Source: Pseudoalteromonas luteoviolacea NCIMB 1942
Lineage (GTDB): Bacteria > Pseudomonadota > Gammaproteobacteria > Enterobacterales > Alteromonadaceae
Assembly (NCBI RefSeq): GCF_001625595.1
Contig: NZ_AUXT01000001.1
Location: 1-64,000, forward strand
Reading direction: 5' to 3'
DNA: 64,000 bases
Shown: positions 28,816-39,241 of the stretch, piece after piece
How positions within the stretch are numbered: the first letter of the stretch is position 1
Layout of the letters: every line of letters begins with the position of its first letter
The notes under the pieces: generated by a model
Told to the model about the DNA's origin: nothing
What the model saw: only the letters and a program-made list of their open reading frames with translations
Database searches by the model: none
Made by a program: the position numbers and the translations under genes

Positions 28816-31122
28816 GTGCGATTAAAAACACGTTTGAGTATTGTTTCTGTATTGCTTGCTGTCGTACCGTTATTAATAGCGTGCTTCGCAATTGGCTTTA
28901 TTGCTTATCAAGAAGGTAAAGCCGCAGTTTCTAAAGAGGTTGAAAACAACCTAATATCTAGAAGAAACGCTATGCAAAACCAAGTAGAACGTTATTTTGC
29001 AACTATGCAATCACAGGCAACTACATTGGCGCATTCGACCATGGTGATAGATGCAGCGAAGGCTTTTAAAGCGGCATTCAATGATATTGAACCAATGGGC
29101 GAAAGTACCCTTCAAGCGTTAGAAAGTTACTATTTGAATCAATTTAGGGCCGTTTTGGTAGATAAAAGCCCGCTTCGAGAAAGGGAGGCTACGCGCTTAT
29201 TTACTCAACTTTCTGAACAAGCCCAATCGTTGCAAACACAGTATATTGCAGAAAACCCACACCCCCTTGGCAGTAAAGACCAGCTGTTAACAGGGCCTAA
29301 TAATAATGATTATGATGCCGTGCATCGTAAATATCATCAGGCATTACGTGATTTTCAGTCTCAATTTGGCTTTTACGACATATTTCTTGTCAGCCCTGAG
29401 GGGGATGTAGTGTACTCGGTATTCAAAGAGGTCGATTTTGCGACGTCCCTTACCACAGGGCCGTTTAGTGATTCAGGTCTAGCACGGGCATTTCAGGTTG
29501 CCAGTGGGCAAACCACAAGACAAGGCAACTTTATCGACTTCGCACCTTATTTACCCTCATACAATGCCGCCGCAGGATTTATTAGTGCCGCGATTATAGA
29601 TGATGGTGTACTTTTAGGCGTACTAGTTTTTCAATTACCTGTGGATGAAATTAATAATATGCTGACCTTCTCGGGTCAATGGAAAGCACAAGGGTTAGGC
29701 GACACCGGCGAAATATATGTGGTAAACCAAGCAAAAAAATTACTGACTAACAGTCGCTTTTTTGTTGAAGATAAGTCTCAGTTTTTGACCGTACTGGAAG
29801 CGCATAATGTAGCGCAAGACATCATTGCTAAAATAGAGCAACAAGATACGACTGTAGGTATATTGGAGGTGGACTCCCCAGGTACTCGTGCCGCACTTAA
29901 TGGAGAATCGGGTGTTGCGATATTTGATGATTATCGTTCCGTTGCCGTGGCATCAGCATATGCACCACTCAATATCGAAGGCTTGAATTGGGCCATTGTT
30001 AGTGAGGTTGATTATGCAGAGGCGTTCGCAATGATTTCATCGCTGCAAATCTCCATTTTTAAGTCAGCATTGGTATTTGTTTTGATTGCGGGTGTGGTGG
30101 CAACTCTAATCGGTATTTTTATCGCAACGAGAGTTACACAGCCTATATTAGCGGCTAGTAATGCCATTCGAGATATTGCTGATAACAATGATTTTCGCTT
30201 GCGAGCACCGACTGAAGGTGATGCTGAGATCTGTGAACTGAGTGAATCTGTCAATCGTTTAGTTGGACGCCTGCAAGGAAATTTCAGTGATATGTTGAGC
30301 AGTGCTCACACGTTGAAAGAGATGTCTATTGTATTGTCTGAACGAATGGGTGCGTTGATCAATGCGGTTAACCAGCAGTCGTTAGACTGCGAACAATCGG
30401 CGACAGCTGGCTTACAGATGCAACAAGCAGTGCAAGAGGTGGCTAATAGTGCGCTTAAAACTTCCGAACAAACACAACAAGTTAATAGCCTCACAGATAA
30501 TACCAATGATTTGGTTGCGCAATGTGCATTGATATCTCAGCAACTGGCAATAGAGATGGCTTCAGTGGGTGAGATGATGGATATCTTGTCCTCTCAAAGT
30601 GCTAAAATCGGCAGTGTATTAGATGTGATCCAATCTGTTGCGGAGCAAACCAACTTATTAGCACTAAATGCTGCAATTGAGGCTGCGCGAGCGGGTGATG
30701 CAGGGCGGGGGTTTACCGTTGTTGCTGATGAAGTACGGGGGCTGGCAATTCGTACTCAGCAAGCAACAGGTGAAATTGAAGATATGATTAAGCGGTTACA
30801 ATCAGGTGTCGAAAAGGCTCAAGGGCGCGTGCAGCAGAGCCAATCTCAAAGCGTGAATAATGCAGAAACTTCGGAACAAGCGAAAGCGTCATTGGGGGAT
30901 GTTACTTCTGCCATAGCGCAAATAGCGGCGATGAACACACAAGTCGCAGCGGCTTCTAAGCAGCAGTCAGATGCGGTTCAGCAGATAAGTCAGTCTATTT
31001 CTGCTATCAGCCAAGAGGCCAGCGACAACTTGACTCGAGGGCGTGAAATTGATGAGCGGGCGGTACAGTTAGAGCAACTTGCGGTGAAGCTAAACTGTAT
31101 TTTAACACACTATCGAGTGTGA
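28816..31122 (+). CDS. Methyl-accepting chemotaxis protein
   Basis: A 768-residue chemoreceptor. First membrane helix about residues 8-29, a large periplasmic sensor region (30-410) with a double-Cache-like pattern, a second helix (about 412-436), a HAMP domain, and a cytoplasmic signalling coiled coil whose tip has the conserved [20 protein letters not shown] sequence (about 620-640). The ligand is unknown. The start is a GTG preceded by GGGGAA, and the gene stands alone. Confidence 0.88.
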   Translation: MRLKTRLSIVSVLLAVVPLLIACFAIGFIAYQEGKAAVSKEVENNLISRRNAMQNQVERYFATMQSQATTLAHSTMVIDAAKAFKAAFNDIEPMGESTLQALESYYLNQFRAVLVDKSPLREREATRLFTQLSEQAQSLQTQYIAENPHPLGSKDQLLTGPNNNDYDAVHRKYHQALRDFQSQFGFYDIFLVSPEGDVVYSVFKEVDFATSLTTGPFSDSGLARAFQVASGQTTRQGNFIDFAPYLPSYNAAAGFISAAIIDDGVLLGVLVFQLPVDEINNMLTFSGQWKAQGLGDTGEIYVVNQAKKLLTNSRFFVEDKSQFLTVLEAHNVAQDIIAKIEQQDTTVGILEVDSPGTRAALNGESGVAIFDDYRSVAVASAYAPLNIEGLNWAIVSEVDYAEAFAMISSLQISIFKSALVFVLIAGVVATLIGIFIATRVTQPILAASNAIRDIADNNDFRLRAPTEGDAEICELSESVNRLVGRLQGNFSDMLSSAHTLKEMSIVLSERMGALINAVNQQSLDCEQSATAGLQMQQAVQEVANSALKTSEQTQQVNSLTDNTNDLVAQCALISQQLAIEMASVGEMMDILSSQSAKIGSVLDVIQSVAEQTNLLALNAAIEAARAGDAGRGFTVVADEVRGLAIRTQQATGEIEDMIKRLQSGVEKAQGRVQQSQSQSVNNAETSEQAKASLGDVTSAIAQIAAMNTQVAAASKQQSDAVQQISQSISAISQEASDNLTRGREIDERAVQLEQLAVKLNCILTHYRV

Positions 31123-31197
31123 ACTTTCGACTTGAGTTTACTTGTGGCGAATTCAATGTTTGTGAAATGGCCTCGCAGAGTTAGTCATGTATCATTG

Positions 31198-31731
31198 AGC
31201 CAATAAGTTTGCGTGTTGTCGGAGCATCACGGGCTTGCCTTGTTGTGAAAAGGGCGCAACTTAGGGGGAGTGGCAGTGTGATAATTGAGCAAGAAAGTTG
31301 CTGTTTTCCAGTGTCTGGGTGACTCCAATATTTGTACCATCCGGCCAAGCATAACGCCCCATTTTTTGCGATAAAGACATGATAACTTAAAGGCTTCCAT
31401 TTTGGTACTGTGTCTCGCTAAACCCTTTGGCGACAATAATACAGCGGCCATATCTAAAAGGTTGATAAGCGGCGCTACTTTTCACATGTAACTTATTATA
31501 TCGACTGTTAAATGAGGTGTATTTAGAAGGCTTAAACTCAGATTACGTTTGTGTTAGCAACAGCCACCAAGTGGCACTGCGCTGACCGTTGTGCTGGTGG
31601 ATGATACTTATGGTGTCGGTAGCGCGTTTAAAGCGGCCAAAATGCATACGTTCTTGTGGGTTTTCTATACCTAAGTCTAGCAGTATTTGGATCACAAAAG
31701 GGTCATCGGTAATATTCAATCTGCCACACAT
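31198..31731 (-). pseudogene. Decayed SRAP-domain (YedK/HMCES-like) gene
   Basis: The minus-strand frame starts MCGRLNITDD, with the catalytic Cys2 of SRAP proteins, and runs into TWWLLLTQT followed by a TAA where Glu is expected. The same frame continues with SEFKPSKYTSFNSRYNKLHV and YQPFRYGRCIIVAKGFSETQYQNGS, all typical SRAP sequence, before another stop. A frameshift then gives LYRKKWGVML, and a late piece KPVMLRQHANLL fits the C-terminal motif. SRAP proteins crosslink to abasic sites in single-stranded DNA. This copy is broken by at least two stops and a frameshift. It lies divergently next to the SOS-controlled mutasome. Confidence 0.8.
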
Positions 31732-31847
31732 TTTTTGCCCCCTATTTAGCCTAAGCTTTTACTGCTCTTGAATTTATTGTAGCCAGTTACAACTACTTTG
31801 CGATATGCCTTATAGATCTCACTTGCACTTTTGATTTCGATCTATGA

Positions 31848-31867
31848 TACTGTATGTGTATACAGTA
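31848..31867 (+). promoter_or_regulatory. LexA (SOS) box upstream of imuA
   Basis: TACTGTATGTGTATACAGTA fits the gammaproteobacterial LexA consensus (CTGT-N8-ACAG with flanking TA). It lies 11 bases before the imuA start, so LexA would block transcription of the imuA-imuB-dnaE2 operon until DNA damage. Confidence 0.9.
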
Positions 31868-31878
31868 AAGTGTGTGTT

Positions 31879-32580
31879 ATGGCCAATTTAATTGATTTTT
31901 TACAACATCAGAACCTTGTTTGGCAGGGGACTGAAAATGCTCCTGCCTCTCGTCAGGTATATGAGACCGTCAGCACAGGGTTTGATGACCTTGATAAGCT
32001 TCTGCATGGTGGGTTGCCAAGTCAGGGCGTTGTGGACATTCAAAGTCAAATAGGTATTGGGGAGTTGAGATTACTATTGCCTTACTTACGTAAACAGACA
32101 CGTATGTGTGCGGTAATACACCCTCCTGCACTGATTAACGCCCATGCACTTTTTCACCAAGGGGTGGACACTGGGCAGTTTTTAGTGATTCGGCCCAATT
32201 CGCCACAAGAGGCACTTTGGGCGGCTGAGCAGTGCTTAAAAAGTGGAGCCTGTAGCAGTGTTTTACTGTGGCATGGGGACTTAGAAGTACACCAAGTTAA
32301 ACGTCTACAGCTTGCAGCGCAAACAGGGCAAGGACTTATTTGTTTAATGCGCAGTTGCATTACGCAGTTGGCATCATTACCAGTCTCTTTAAGTTTAAAG
32401 TTATTACCTCACGCGTTGGGCCTTAAGGTGCAAGTGACAAAGCGCCGAGGTGGATGGGCTAAGCCTGATTTTGTACTCGATATGTCTTCAAATTGGCCTG
32501 AGCTGACAGCACAGCTTAAACCTTCTCGAGGTGCTGATATCGTAACATTTGAGCGTGCCTTACAGCAGGCAAATAGGTGA
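31879..32580 (+). CDS. imuA: Mutasome protein ImuA (SulA/RecA-like)
   Basis: A 233-residue RecA-fold-like protein of the ImuA family, beginning MANLIDFLQHQNLVWQG and carrying TGFDDLDKLLHGGLP, as RecA-like and SulA-type proteins do. It works with ImuB and DnaE2 in error-prone synthesis over DNA lesions. The ATG at 31879 is chosen because the frame upstream runs through the LexA box. It ends 3 bases before imuB. Confidence 0.9.
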   Translation: MANLIDFLQHQNLVWQGTENAPASRQVYETVSTGFDDLDKLLHGGLPSQGVVDIQSQIGIGELRLLLPYLRKQTRMCAVIHPPALINAHALFHQGVDTGQFLVIRPNSPQEALWAAEQCLKSGACSSVLLWHGDLEVHQVKRLQLAAQTGQGLICLMRSCITQLASLPVSLSLKLLPHALGLKVQVTKRRGGWAKPDFVLDMSSNWPELTAQLKPSRGADIVTFERALQQANR

Positions 32581-32583
32581 GTT

Positions 32584-33999
32584 ATGGCACTTTGGCTTTA
32601 CCTACACTTCCCACAATTGCAACTGGACAGTTTGTATCATTATAAAGATCAGCAGCAACCAACGATTATTGTTGCAGGCCGAGGGCACTGTGTTGTGCAA
32701 TTAAACTCAGTAGCGCATGAAGCGGGTATTCGACAAGGCATGGGACTTGGCGCCGCTGCGGCAACGTGTTCGTCTCTGTGTGTACATGAATATGATGAAG
32801 AGCAAACGAGGCGGCGTTTGACCGAGTTGGCGCAGTGGCTGTATCTAAATACGGCTGAGATCCATTTATCTGGTACGACTGGGTTGCTACTTAAAGTCTC
32901 TGGTATGTTGACCATGTATCGCAATATTACTGAGTACTGGCATACCTTACAGGCACGGCTTCAAGCACAAAATGTACGTTATCATTTCAGTCTGGGCTAC
33001 TCACCTTTGGCCGCACAGCTATTGGCTGAAGCGAAGTTTGATACCCTTTGTGAAGATAGTAAGCAGTTAGAACATCGCTTAGGTCACTTACCTGTCAGCG
33101 CATTAGCATTACCTGAAAAGCAACACCAAGGCTTAATGCGTGTTGGTATCCAGTCGGCACAAGCACTTTTTGAGATTCCAATGTTAGAGCTAGGTAAGCG
33201 TTTTAATACCGAGTTAGTTCATTACGTAGGGCGTTTACGCGGTAAGTTACATCATCCGGTTTCGTTTTATCAGCCTCCTGAAGTATTTGAGCGCCAGTTG
33301 ACTTTACTCTATGAGTTAGAAAATTTAGATTGGATTGCCAAGCCTTTATTCAAACTATTGATTCAGTTAGAGCAATTTTTAAAGCTTCGCAATAAGCTTA
33401 CTAAGTCAATTCAATTTACGCTGTTACAACGGGATTGCGAGCCCTTGAAGATCGAAATTGGGAGTGCCGAAGGGGAGTATCGTGCTGATAAATGGCAGGG
33501 GTTATGCCAGTTAGTACTGGAAAGAACGCAATTAGTTGCCCCTTTACAGGGGGTTGCTTTATCGGTGACAGACTTTTGCGAACCAGATGAACTCAGCAGC
33601 GATTTGTTCAGTGAGCGTTGCGGTACTATGACGGCGGCTGGGTTACTCGCGGTGCTGCAGGCTAAGTTGGGAGAAGACGCTGTACAAGGTATTAAGCCAA
33701 GCGCTGATGCCCGTCCTGAATTTGCAACGACGCATTGTGCACCTTTGACCTCACAAACACAGATATTGAGTGAGGTTGAATTTGAGCCTATACTACGACC
33801 TAATTTGCTACTCCCACAAATTCTCCCATTGCAGCAGCCCGTTACCTTAGTACAGGGGCCAGAGCGCATTTGTACAGGCTGGTGGGATGGCCACGAAGTG
33901 GAGCGAGACTATTTTATTGCACAAGACGAGTCTAAGCGCTGGCTTTGGGTTTTTAGAGATCGGCAACAACGTTGGTATTTGCATGGAGTATTTAGTTAA
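32584..33999 (+). CDS. imuB: Y-family-like polymerase accessory protein ImuB
   Basis: A 471-residue protein of the Y-family polymerase fold, with the MALWLYLHFPQLQLDSL start typical of ImuB and the family C-terminal part ending WWDGHEVERDYFIAQDE and RDRQQRWYLHGVF. ImuB usually lacks the catalytic acidic residues and acts as the hub that binds the beta clamp and DnaE2. Middle gene of the SOS operon: 3 bases after imuA, and its stop overlaps dnaE2 by one base. Confidence 0.9.
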   Translation: MALWLYLHFPQLQLDSLYHYKDQQQPTIIVAGRGHCVVQLNSVAHEAGIRQGMGLGAAAATCSSLCVHEYDEEQTRRRLTELAQWLYLNTAEIHLSGTTGLLLKVSGMLTMYRNITEYWHTLQARLQAQNVRYHFSLGYSPLAAQLLAEAKFDTLCEDSKQLEHRLGHLPVSALALPEKQHQGLMRVGIQSAQALFEIPMLELGKRFNTELVHYVGRLRGKLHHPVSFYQPPEVFERQLTLLYELENLDWIAKPLFKLLIQLEQFLKLRNKLTKSIQFTLLQRDCEPLKIEIGSAEGEYRADKWQGLCQLVLERTQLVAPLQGVALSVTDFCEPDELSSDLFSERCGTMTAAGLLAVLQAKLGEDAVQGIKPSADARPEFATTHCAPLTSQTQILSEVEFEPILRPNLLLPQILPLQQPVTLVQGPERICTGWWDGHEVERDYFIAQDESKRWLWVFRDRQQRWYLHGVFS

Positions 34000-36900
34000 T
34001 GCAATACGCAGAGTTATTTTGCCAGAGCAACTTTTCTTTTTTACAAGGAGCCTCTCGACCTGAAGAGCTTGTTAGGCAGGCACAGTTCTTAGGGTATTCT
34101 GCATTGGCTATTACAGATGAATGTTCATTAGCTGGGGTCGTACGAGCTCATTCTTTGATTAAAAATGAACGACTGAGTATCAAGCTCATCATTGGCAGTT
34201 TATTACGCTTTGAAAATCTAGAAGTGGTTTTGATTTGCCCAGATAAAGCTGCTTACAGTGAGTTATGTCGAGTGATAAGTAATGCGCGACGGCGAAGTAG
34301 TAAAGGAGATTACGCACTTGAAAAGTGGGATCTGATGTCGCTACGTCATTGTTTTATGATTTGGTTACCTGCTGGTAATGCTGCTGATGAAAGTTGGGGG
34401 GAGTGGCTAGCTCGTTATCATTACACGCGTACTTGGATAGGTGTGCAGCGACGTCTAGATAATCAGGATAAGCGCTATGTTGCTCATTGTGAGGCACTTG
34501 CTAAGCAATTTCAAATACCGATATGTGCAGTGGGTGGGGTGCTTATGCACTCACCAACTCGACTGCGCTTGCAGCATGCATTAACTGCTATTGCGCATAA
34601 TCAAGCTGTTGATCAAATTAAAGCGCGGCTGTTGGCAAATAGCGAACGTGCCATGCGTTCCAAGACTAAACTCTCTAAGTTGTTTCAACCTAGTTGGCTT
34701 GAAGAGTCACAGCGCATTGCTAAACGTTGCTCATTTGATCTGGATAATCTACGTTACCAATACCCCAGTGAACTGGTGCCAGCAGAGCAAACAGCCATGC
34801 AATATTTACGCGCTTTGGTTGAACAAGGGAAGCGGCGGCGATTTCCTAACGGGGTGCCAATTGAGATTGACAAGACCATAAATAAAGAGCTGAATTTAAT
34901 TGAGGAGCTGGACTATCCTTACTTCTTTTTGACGATTTATGACATTGTCATGTTTGCAAAAAGTCGTGGCATTTTGTATCAAGGTCGGGGCTCCGCTGCT
35001 AACTCTGTGGTTTGTTATTGCTTAGAGATTACAGCGGTAGATCCTCGACAGGTTGCCGTTTTATTTGAGCGTTTTATTAGTAAAGAGCGTAATGAGCCCC
35101 CCGATATTGATGTAGATTTCGAACATCAAAGGCGCGAAGAAGTCATTCAATACATCTACCAAAAGTATGGTCGTAAGCGTGCAGCTCTTGCTGCGACGGT
35201 GATCACTTATCGTTTTAAAAGCGCAGTGCGTGATATTGGAAAAGCGCTGGGGATTGCCCAGTCTCAGCTGGAGTATTTCATTAAAAATGCTAATCGACGC
35301 GACCGCAGCTTAAATTGGCAGGCACAGATTGTTGAACTGGGGCTAGAACCAGACTCTATGAAAGGCCAGCAGTTTATTGAGCTGGTGAATGAAATTATGG
35401 GTTTTCCTCGCCACCTCTCGCAGCATGTGGGAGGTTTTGTAATTTCGGCAGGGCCATTACATGACCTAGTACCTGTAGAAAATGCAGCCATGGTAGACAG
35501 AACGGTTATTCAATGGGATAAAGATGATTTGGAAAGCCTAAGGCTGTTAAAAGTCGATGTACTGGCTCTTGGCATGCTAACAGCCATTCGTAAAGCGTTT
35601 GATTTGATAAAGCAACATACCGATAGACACTTGAGCATTGCTGATCTAACACGGATGCAAGATGACCCAGCGGTGTATAACATGATCCAAAAAGCCGATA
35701 CTGTGGGCGTTTTTCAAATTGAATCACGGGCGCAGATGAGTATGTTGCCCCGTTTAAAACCTGCTTGTTACTACGATTTGGTCATTCAAATCGCGATTGT
35801 GCGTCCTGGCCCAATTCAGGGAGATATGGTGCACCCATTTTTAAAGCGCCGCAATGGTGAAGAAAGAATAGAGTACCCCTCCGAAGCCGTTAAGTCGGTA
35901 CTTGATCGCACTTTGGGAGTCCCTATCTTTCAGGAGCAAGTGATCAAACTTGCTATGGTTGCTGCTGGCTTTTCTGGGGGGGAAGCGGACCAGTTGAGAC
36001 GTGCGATGGCTTCTTGGAAAAAAAACGGTGAGTTGATGCAATTTAAGGATAAGTTACTAAAAGGTATGACTGAGCGGGGGTATGATAGCGCGTTTGCAGA
36101 TCGTATTTTTGAGCAGATCTGTGGTTTTGGTGAATATGGTTTTCCAGAAAGCCATTCGGCTTCTTTTGCTGTGCTTGCTTATGCATCATCTTGGTTGAAA
36201 TACTACTACCCCGCGATGTTTTTTACTGCATTGCTCAATAGCTTACCCATGGGGTTTTATAGTGCCTCACAGTTGTTGCAGGATGTGAGGCGCCATCAAG
36301 TTGAAATATTACCTGTATGTGTTAACCAGTCAGAATATGACCATGTAGTTTGCCAATCACAAGGTCAGTGGGGCATTCGGCTGGGTTTTCGCATTATTAA
36401 GGGGCTCAATCAAAATATGGCTGCACGTATTGTGACGCAACGGCCACAGCAAGGTTATCGTCGTGTACAGTGTTTAAGTGACATTGGCACTGATAAAGGG
36501 ACCTTGGAGCGGCTAGCTTCTGCCAACGCACTACAAAGTTTTAGTGGAGATAGGTATTCAGCTCGTTGGCAGATAATGGATAGTGAAGCAAGCTTACCTT
36601 TGTTTAAGACTGAACAGTTAGACAAAGTACAGCATGTACACTCGCCAGATGCGTTTGCTGACTTAATTGAGGATTATACGGCAACGGGAATCACACTGAA
36701 TAAACACCCGATCACCTTATTGGAAGAAGCTGGTTTGTTGAGGCCATTTACACGGATGAATGAATTGGCAGGTAAAGCTCATAAGAGCTTAGTAACGGTT
36801 GTGGGGGTAGTCACTGGCCGGCAAGCTCCTGGTACAGCGGGAGGTGTCACATTTTTTACCCTAGAAGACGATACTGGCAATCTTAATGTGGTGGTGTGGG

Positions 36901-37067
36901 CTGGTACAGCAAGAGCACAAAAGCAAGCTTATTTAAGGTCTAAATTACTGCGGGTAAAGGGTATTGTGGAAAAGGAAGGTGAAGTGATCCATGTGATTGC
37001 GGGGCGTTTGATTGATGAAAGCGATTTACTACAAGGGTTTAATCATAAATCGCGTAACTTTCATTAA
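33999..37067 (+). CDS. dnaE2: Error-prone DNA polymerase III alpha-type subunit DnaE2
   Basis: A 1022-residue C-family polymerase, the short DnaE2 type. PHP domain at the N-terminus (FSFLQGASRPEELV), then the palm with PDIDVDFEHQRREEVIQYIY (about residues 368-385, catalytic Asp pair), GRGSAANSVV just before, the FPESHSASFAVLAYASSWLK region, and a C-terminal OB-type domain (VVTGRQAPGTAGGVTFFTLE). It copies damaged templates during the SOS response. The start overlaps the imuB stop (TAATG). Confidence 0.93.
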   Translation: MQYAELFCQSNFSFLQGASRPEELVRQAQFLGYSALAITDECSLAGVVRAHSLIKNERLSIKLIIGSLLRFENLEVVLICPDKAAYSELCRVISNARRRSSKGDYALEKWDLMSLRHCFMIWLPAGNAADESWGEWLARYHYTRTWIGVQRRLDNQDKRYVAHCEALAKQFQIPICAVGGVLMHSPTRLRLQHALTAIAHNQAVDQIKARLLANSERAMRSKTKLSKLFQPSWLEESQRIAKRCSFDLDNLRYQYPSELVPAEQTAMQYLRALVEQGKRRRFPNGVPIEIDKTINKELNLIEELDYPYFFLTIYDIVMFAKSRGILYQGRGSAANSVVCYCLEITAVDPRQVAVLFERFISKERNEPPDIDVDFEHQRREEVIQYIYQKYGRKRAALAATVITYRFKSAVRDIGKALGIAQSQLEYFIKNANRRDRSLNWQAQIVELGLEPDSMKGQQFIELVNEIMGFPRHLSQHVGGFVISAGPLHDLVPVENAAMVDRTVIQWDKDDLESLRLLKVDVLALGMLTAIRKAFDLIKQHTDRHLSIADLTRMQDDPAVYNMIQKADTVGVFQIESRAQMSMLPRLKPACYYDLVIQIAIVRPGPIQGDMVHPFLKRRNGEERIEYPSEAVKSVLDRTLGVPIFQEQVIKLAMVAAGFSGGEADQLRRAMASWKKNGELMQFKDKLLKGMTERGYDSAFADRIFEQICGFGEYGFPESHSASFAVLAYASSWLKYYYPAMFFTALLNSLPMGFYSASQLLQDVRRHQVEILPVCVNQSEYDHVVCQSQGQWGIRLGFRIIKGLNQNMAARIVTQRPQQGYRRVQCLSDIGTDKGTLERLASANALQSFSGDRYSARWQIMDSEASLPLFKTEQLDKVQHVHSPDAFADLIEDYTATGITLNKHPITLLEEAGLLRPFTRMNELAGKAHKSLVTVVGVVTGRQAPGTAGGVTFFTLEDDTGNLNVVVWAGTARAQKQAYLRSKLLRVKGIVEKEGEVIHVIAGRLIDESDLLQGFNHKSRNFH

Positions 37068-37096
37068 ATAGAGACATCAAGATAGCTTCTACCGAA

Positions 37097-37125
37097 GCCT
37101 AGGTGCATTGTTTGATAACCTAGGC
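37097..37125. terminator. Hairpin between dnaE2 and the convergent gene
   Basis: GCCTAGGT and ACCTAGGC form a perfect 8-bp stem with a 13-base loop, just after a smaller GCTTC/GAAGC hairpin (37085-37098). There is no strong T-run. The position between convergent stops suggests a bidirectional terminator. Confidence 0.45.
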
Positions 37126-37143
37126 AAGCGGTAAAAAAGCCTA

Positions 37144-37806
37144 TTATTGGTAGGCATCTGCATCAAAATAGAGTTGCTTTAAGGTACCACAATTCACAAA
37201 TTTATATATCAGCTCAGATACTTTTGGTACTCTCTTAGAGGTCTTGAATCTTTGCATGCAAGCACTGGTTAAATCCACGAAGATTAAATGGTTAAAACTC
37301 GGTTTTTGGGTAATTTTGTGGACATAAATACGCTCGGTTTTATTGATTTCTATACTGTCGTATTCTTGCCATTGACCCGAAGGTTTCAAATCTTTCATTT
37401 TCCTTGAATAGAGCTTATCACTAAACACGATAGAGCGCTCAGAGTACACTTTAAACCCGTCTTTTTTATAATGGCCTTCATAGACATCAGCCACAACAGT
37501 AATTTCTTCACCTCGCTCTAATCGCTGTAAGTTAAACGCTTTAGGCTTAATTGTTATGAGCTCAGAATCACGTACTAAATTTAAAAACGCGACGTCAGGG
37601 TTATCAATTTTATACACGATTTGAATGTCACCTGGCAACTTGTATGAGGGAAAGTTCGTTGCGTATATTTTTGAACCGCGATTCATTAGTACCATACCAT
37701 GTTCACCTTGGTAGGCAGGGTTAAGAGGTGGAAGCTCTTTCTTTTCTTCTGCGGCAGAGAGAAAGCTAAAAGTAAAAAGAATTAACATGCAATAAAAATG
37801 CTTCAT
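37144..37806 (-). CDS. Periplasmic protein of unknown function
   Basis: A 220-residue protein with a signal peptide (MKHFYCMLILFTFSFLSA, then AEEKK). The mature part is mixed alpha/beta, rich in charged residues, with two cysteines near the C-terminus (SACMQRF, KFVNCGTL) that could form a disulfide. I do not recognise the family. It stands between dnaE2 and a diguanylate cyclase on its own transcript. Confidence 0.65.
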   Translation of the reverse strand: MKHFYCMLILFTFSFLSAAEEKKELPPLNPAYQGEHGMVLMNRGSKIYATNFPSYKLPGDIQIVYKIDNPDVAFLNLVRDSELITIKPKAFNLQRLERGEEITVVADVYEGHYKKDGFKVYSERSIVFSDKLYSRKMKDLKPSGQWQEYDSIEINKTERIYVHKITQKPSFNHLIFVDLTSACMQRFKTSKRVPKVSELIYKFVNCGTLKQLYFDADAYQ

Positions 37807-37900
37807 AAAGTATCCTTTGCTGGGCTAAGCATGGCCTGAGTATAGCAATAGACAGTCAGTCTGCTATCTATTGCTGTGAAAATAGCTCACATAGAGTGGG

Positions 37901-39091
37901 TTAATTACTGACGTTATTACGGCCTTTTTTCTTGGCTCGATATAGTGCCTCGTCAGCACTTTTTACGACTTGTTCAAAGGTTTGTTTTGTCAGCCTTGTA
38001 GCAACACCGATTGAAACTGTTACGTTAACGACCTTTCTATCAGAGGGTGGTTTGCTCTGCCTAGATTTTTTAGATTGGCGTTGTTGTTGCCTGATAACCA
38101 TATCATAGTTGGCAATGTCTTCTCGCAGCTGCTCAAGCGCATTAAATGCTATCTCAGGCGAGCGGCCTGAAAAGACTACCGTAAATTCTTCGCCGCCATA
38201 ACGGAATACTTTACCACCACTTTTCACCTTACTTAGTTTAGAGGCAACTAGCTTCAGTACTTGATCGCCGATATCATGGCCGTAGGTGTCGTTAAATTTT
38301 TTAAAGTGGTCGATATCAAGCATGGCTACGGTGTATTTGCGTCCAAGTGACAGTGAGAGTTGATTCAACGCTCTTCTGGTTGGCAACCCCGTTAAGTCAT
38401 CTCGATACGCTAAGAAATAGCTATCGATGGATACGGTTAGTAGGTAAACCAATGCGACTATAACAACCACCACATCAAGCGGCAGCGCTAACCAATTCAA
38501 CTGAATGGCAAGCCACAATAAAAAGCTACTAAACAGCGTTGCGCGTGTGAGACATTTATGTGTGAGACTGCGCCAAAAAAGTAAAGTGCCAATTAAAAAT
38601 AACGGTGCATGAAAAGTAACATACGGCGTTAGCTGATTTGTGTAGTGGTTATTTACCAGCCATGTATTGACAGTGGACTGAGATATGAGCCAAAAGTGGC
38701 CACTAAACCCAACCATACCAAGTATCACTAGGCGTGAAATTAAATGCCTAGAAAGCAACGCTTTGTCTCGCATCAAAGACATTAGCCAAAGTATGATAGC
38801 ACCACACAGTAATTGCCATGGAGCGCTATTTTCAAGCCAATGTGACCAAGGAAAAGTGTACGCTTGAGAGGCAAAGAATGCAGTCCAGAGTAAGCACACA
38901 AGTGCGAGTCGACTGCGATTAAACTGTGCAGCAAATCCAGCAGAAAAGAGTAAAATTGGAAGGGTAAGTTGACTGATTGTGGTGCTGTAGTGTTGCCAAT
39001 TTTGTTGAAAATGGAGGGCGCCGAACAAACAGACCGCAAGGCCAAAAGTGCAGCCGAGTGTGGTTTTAACTCCTTCAAATTTATACAACAA
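37901..39091 (-). CDS. Membrane diguanylate cyclase without inhibitory site
   Basis: A 396-residue protein with about seven or eight N-terminal membrane helices (to about residue 225) and a C-terminal GGDEF domain. The active loop is RYGGEEF and the substrate site DIDHFKKFNDTYGHDIGD is intact, so it is probably active. The five-residues-upstream inhibitory site is replaced by KSGG, so feedback by cyclic di-GMP is not expected at that site. A basic insert (QQRQSKKSRQSKPPSDRK) sits late in the domain. Neighbour of a second cyclase on the same strand, 150 bases apart. Confidence 0.85.
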   Translation of the reverse strand: MLYKFEGVKTTLGCTFGLAVCLFGALHFQQNWQHYSTTISQLTLPILLFSAGFAAQFNRSRLALVCLLWTAFFASQAYTFPWSHWLENSAPWQLLCGAIILWLMSLMRDKALLSRHLISRLVILGMVGFSGHFWLISQSTVNTWLVNNHYTNQLTPYVTFHAPLFLIGTLLFWRSLTHKCLTRATLFSSFLLWLAIQLNWLALPLDVVVVIVALVYLLTVSIDSYFLAYRDDLTGLPTRRALNQLSLSLGRKYTVAMLDIDHFKKFNDTYGHDIGDQVLKLVASKLSKVKSGGKVFRYGGEEFTVVFSGRSPEIAFNALEQLREDIANYDMVIRQQQRQSKKSRQSKPPSDRKVVNVTVSIGVATRLTKQTFEQVVKSADEALYRAKKKGRNNVSN

Positions 39092-39241
39092 TTATCTCCA
39101 AAAAATGATGAGTTAACATGTTTTTTAACATTGTAATTTGGTCACATTAAAATTGCTACAAGAGTTTCGATGTAAACTTGCTGGACTACACCTGATTTTT
39201 CGCGTGTGTCCCTAACTTTGGTGATGATGTGTAATAGTCAG

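Noticed and set aside
31831..31878. Longer N-terminus for imuA
   Set aside because: The extra codons lie on the LexA box, and family members start at the MANLIDFLQ position.
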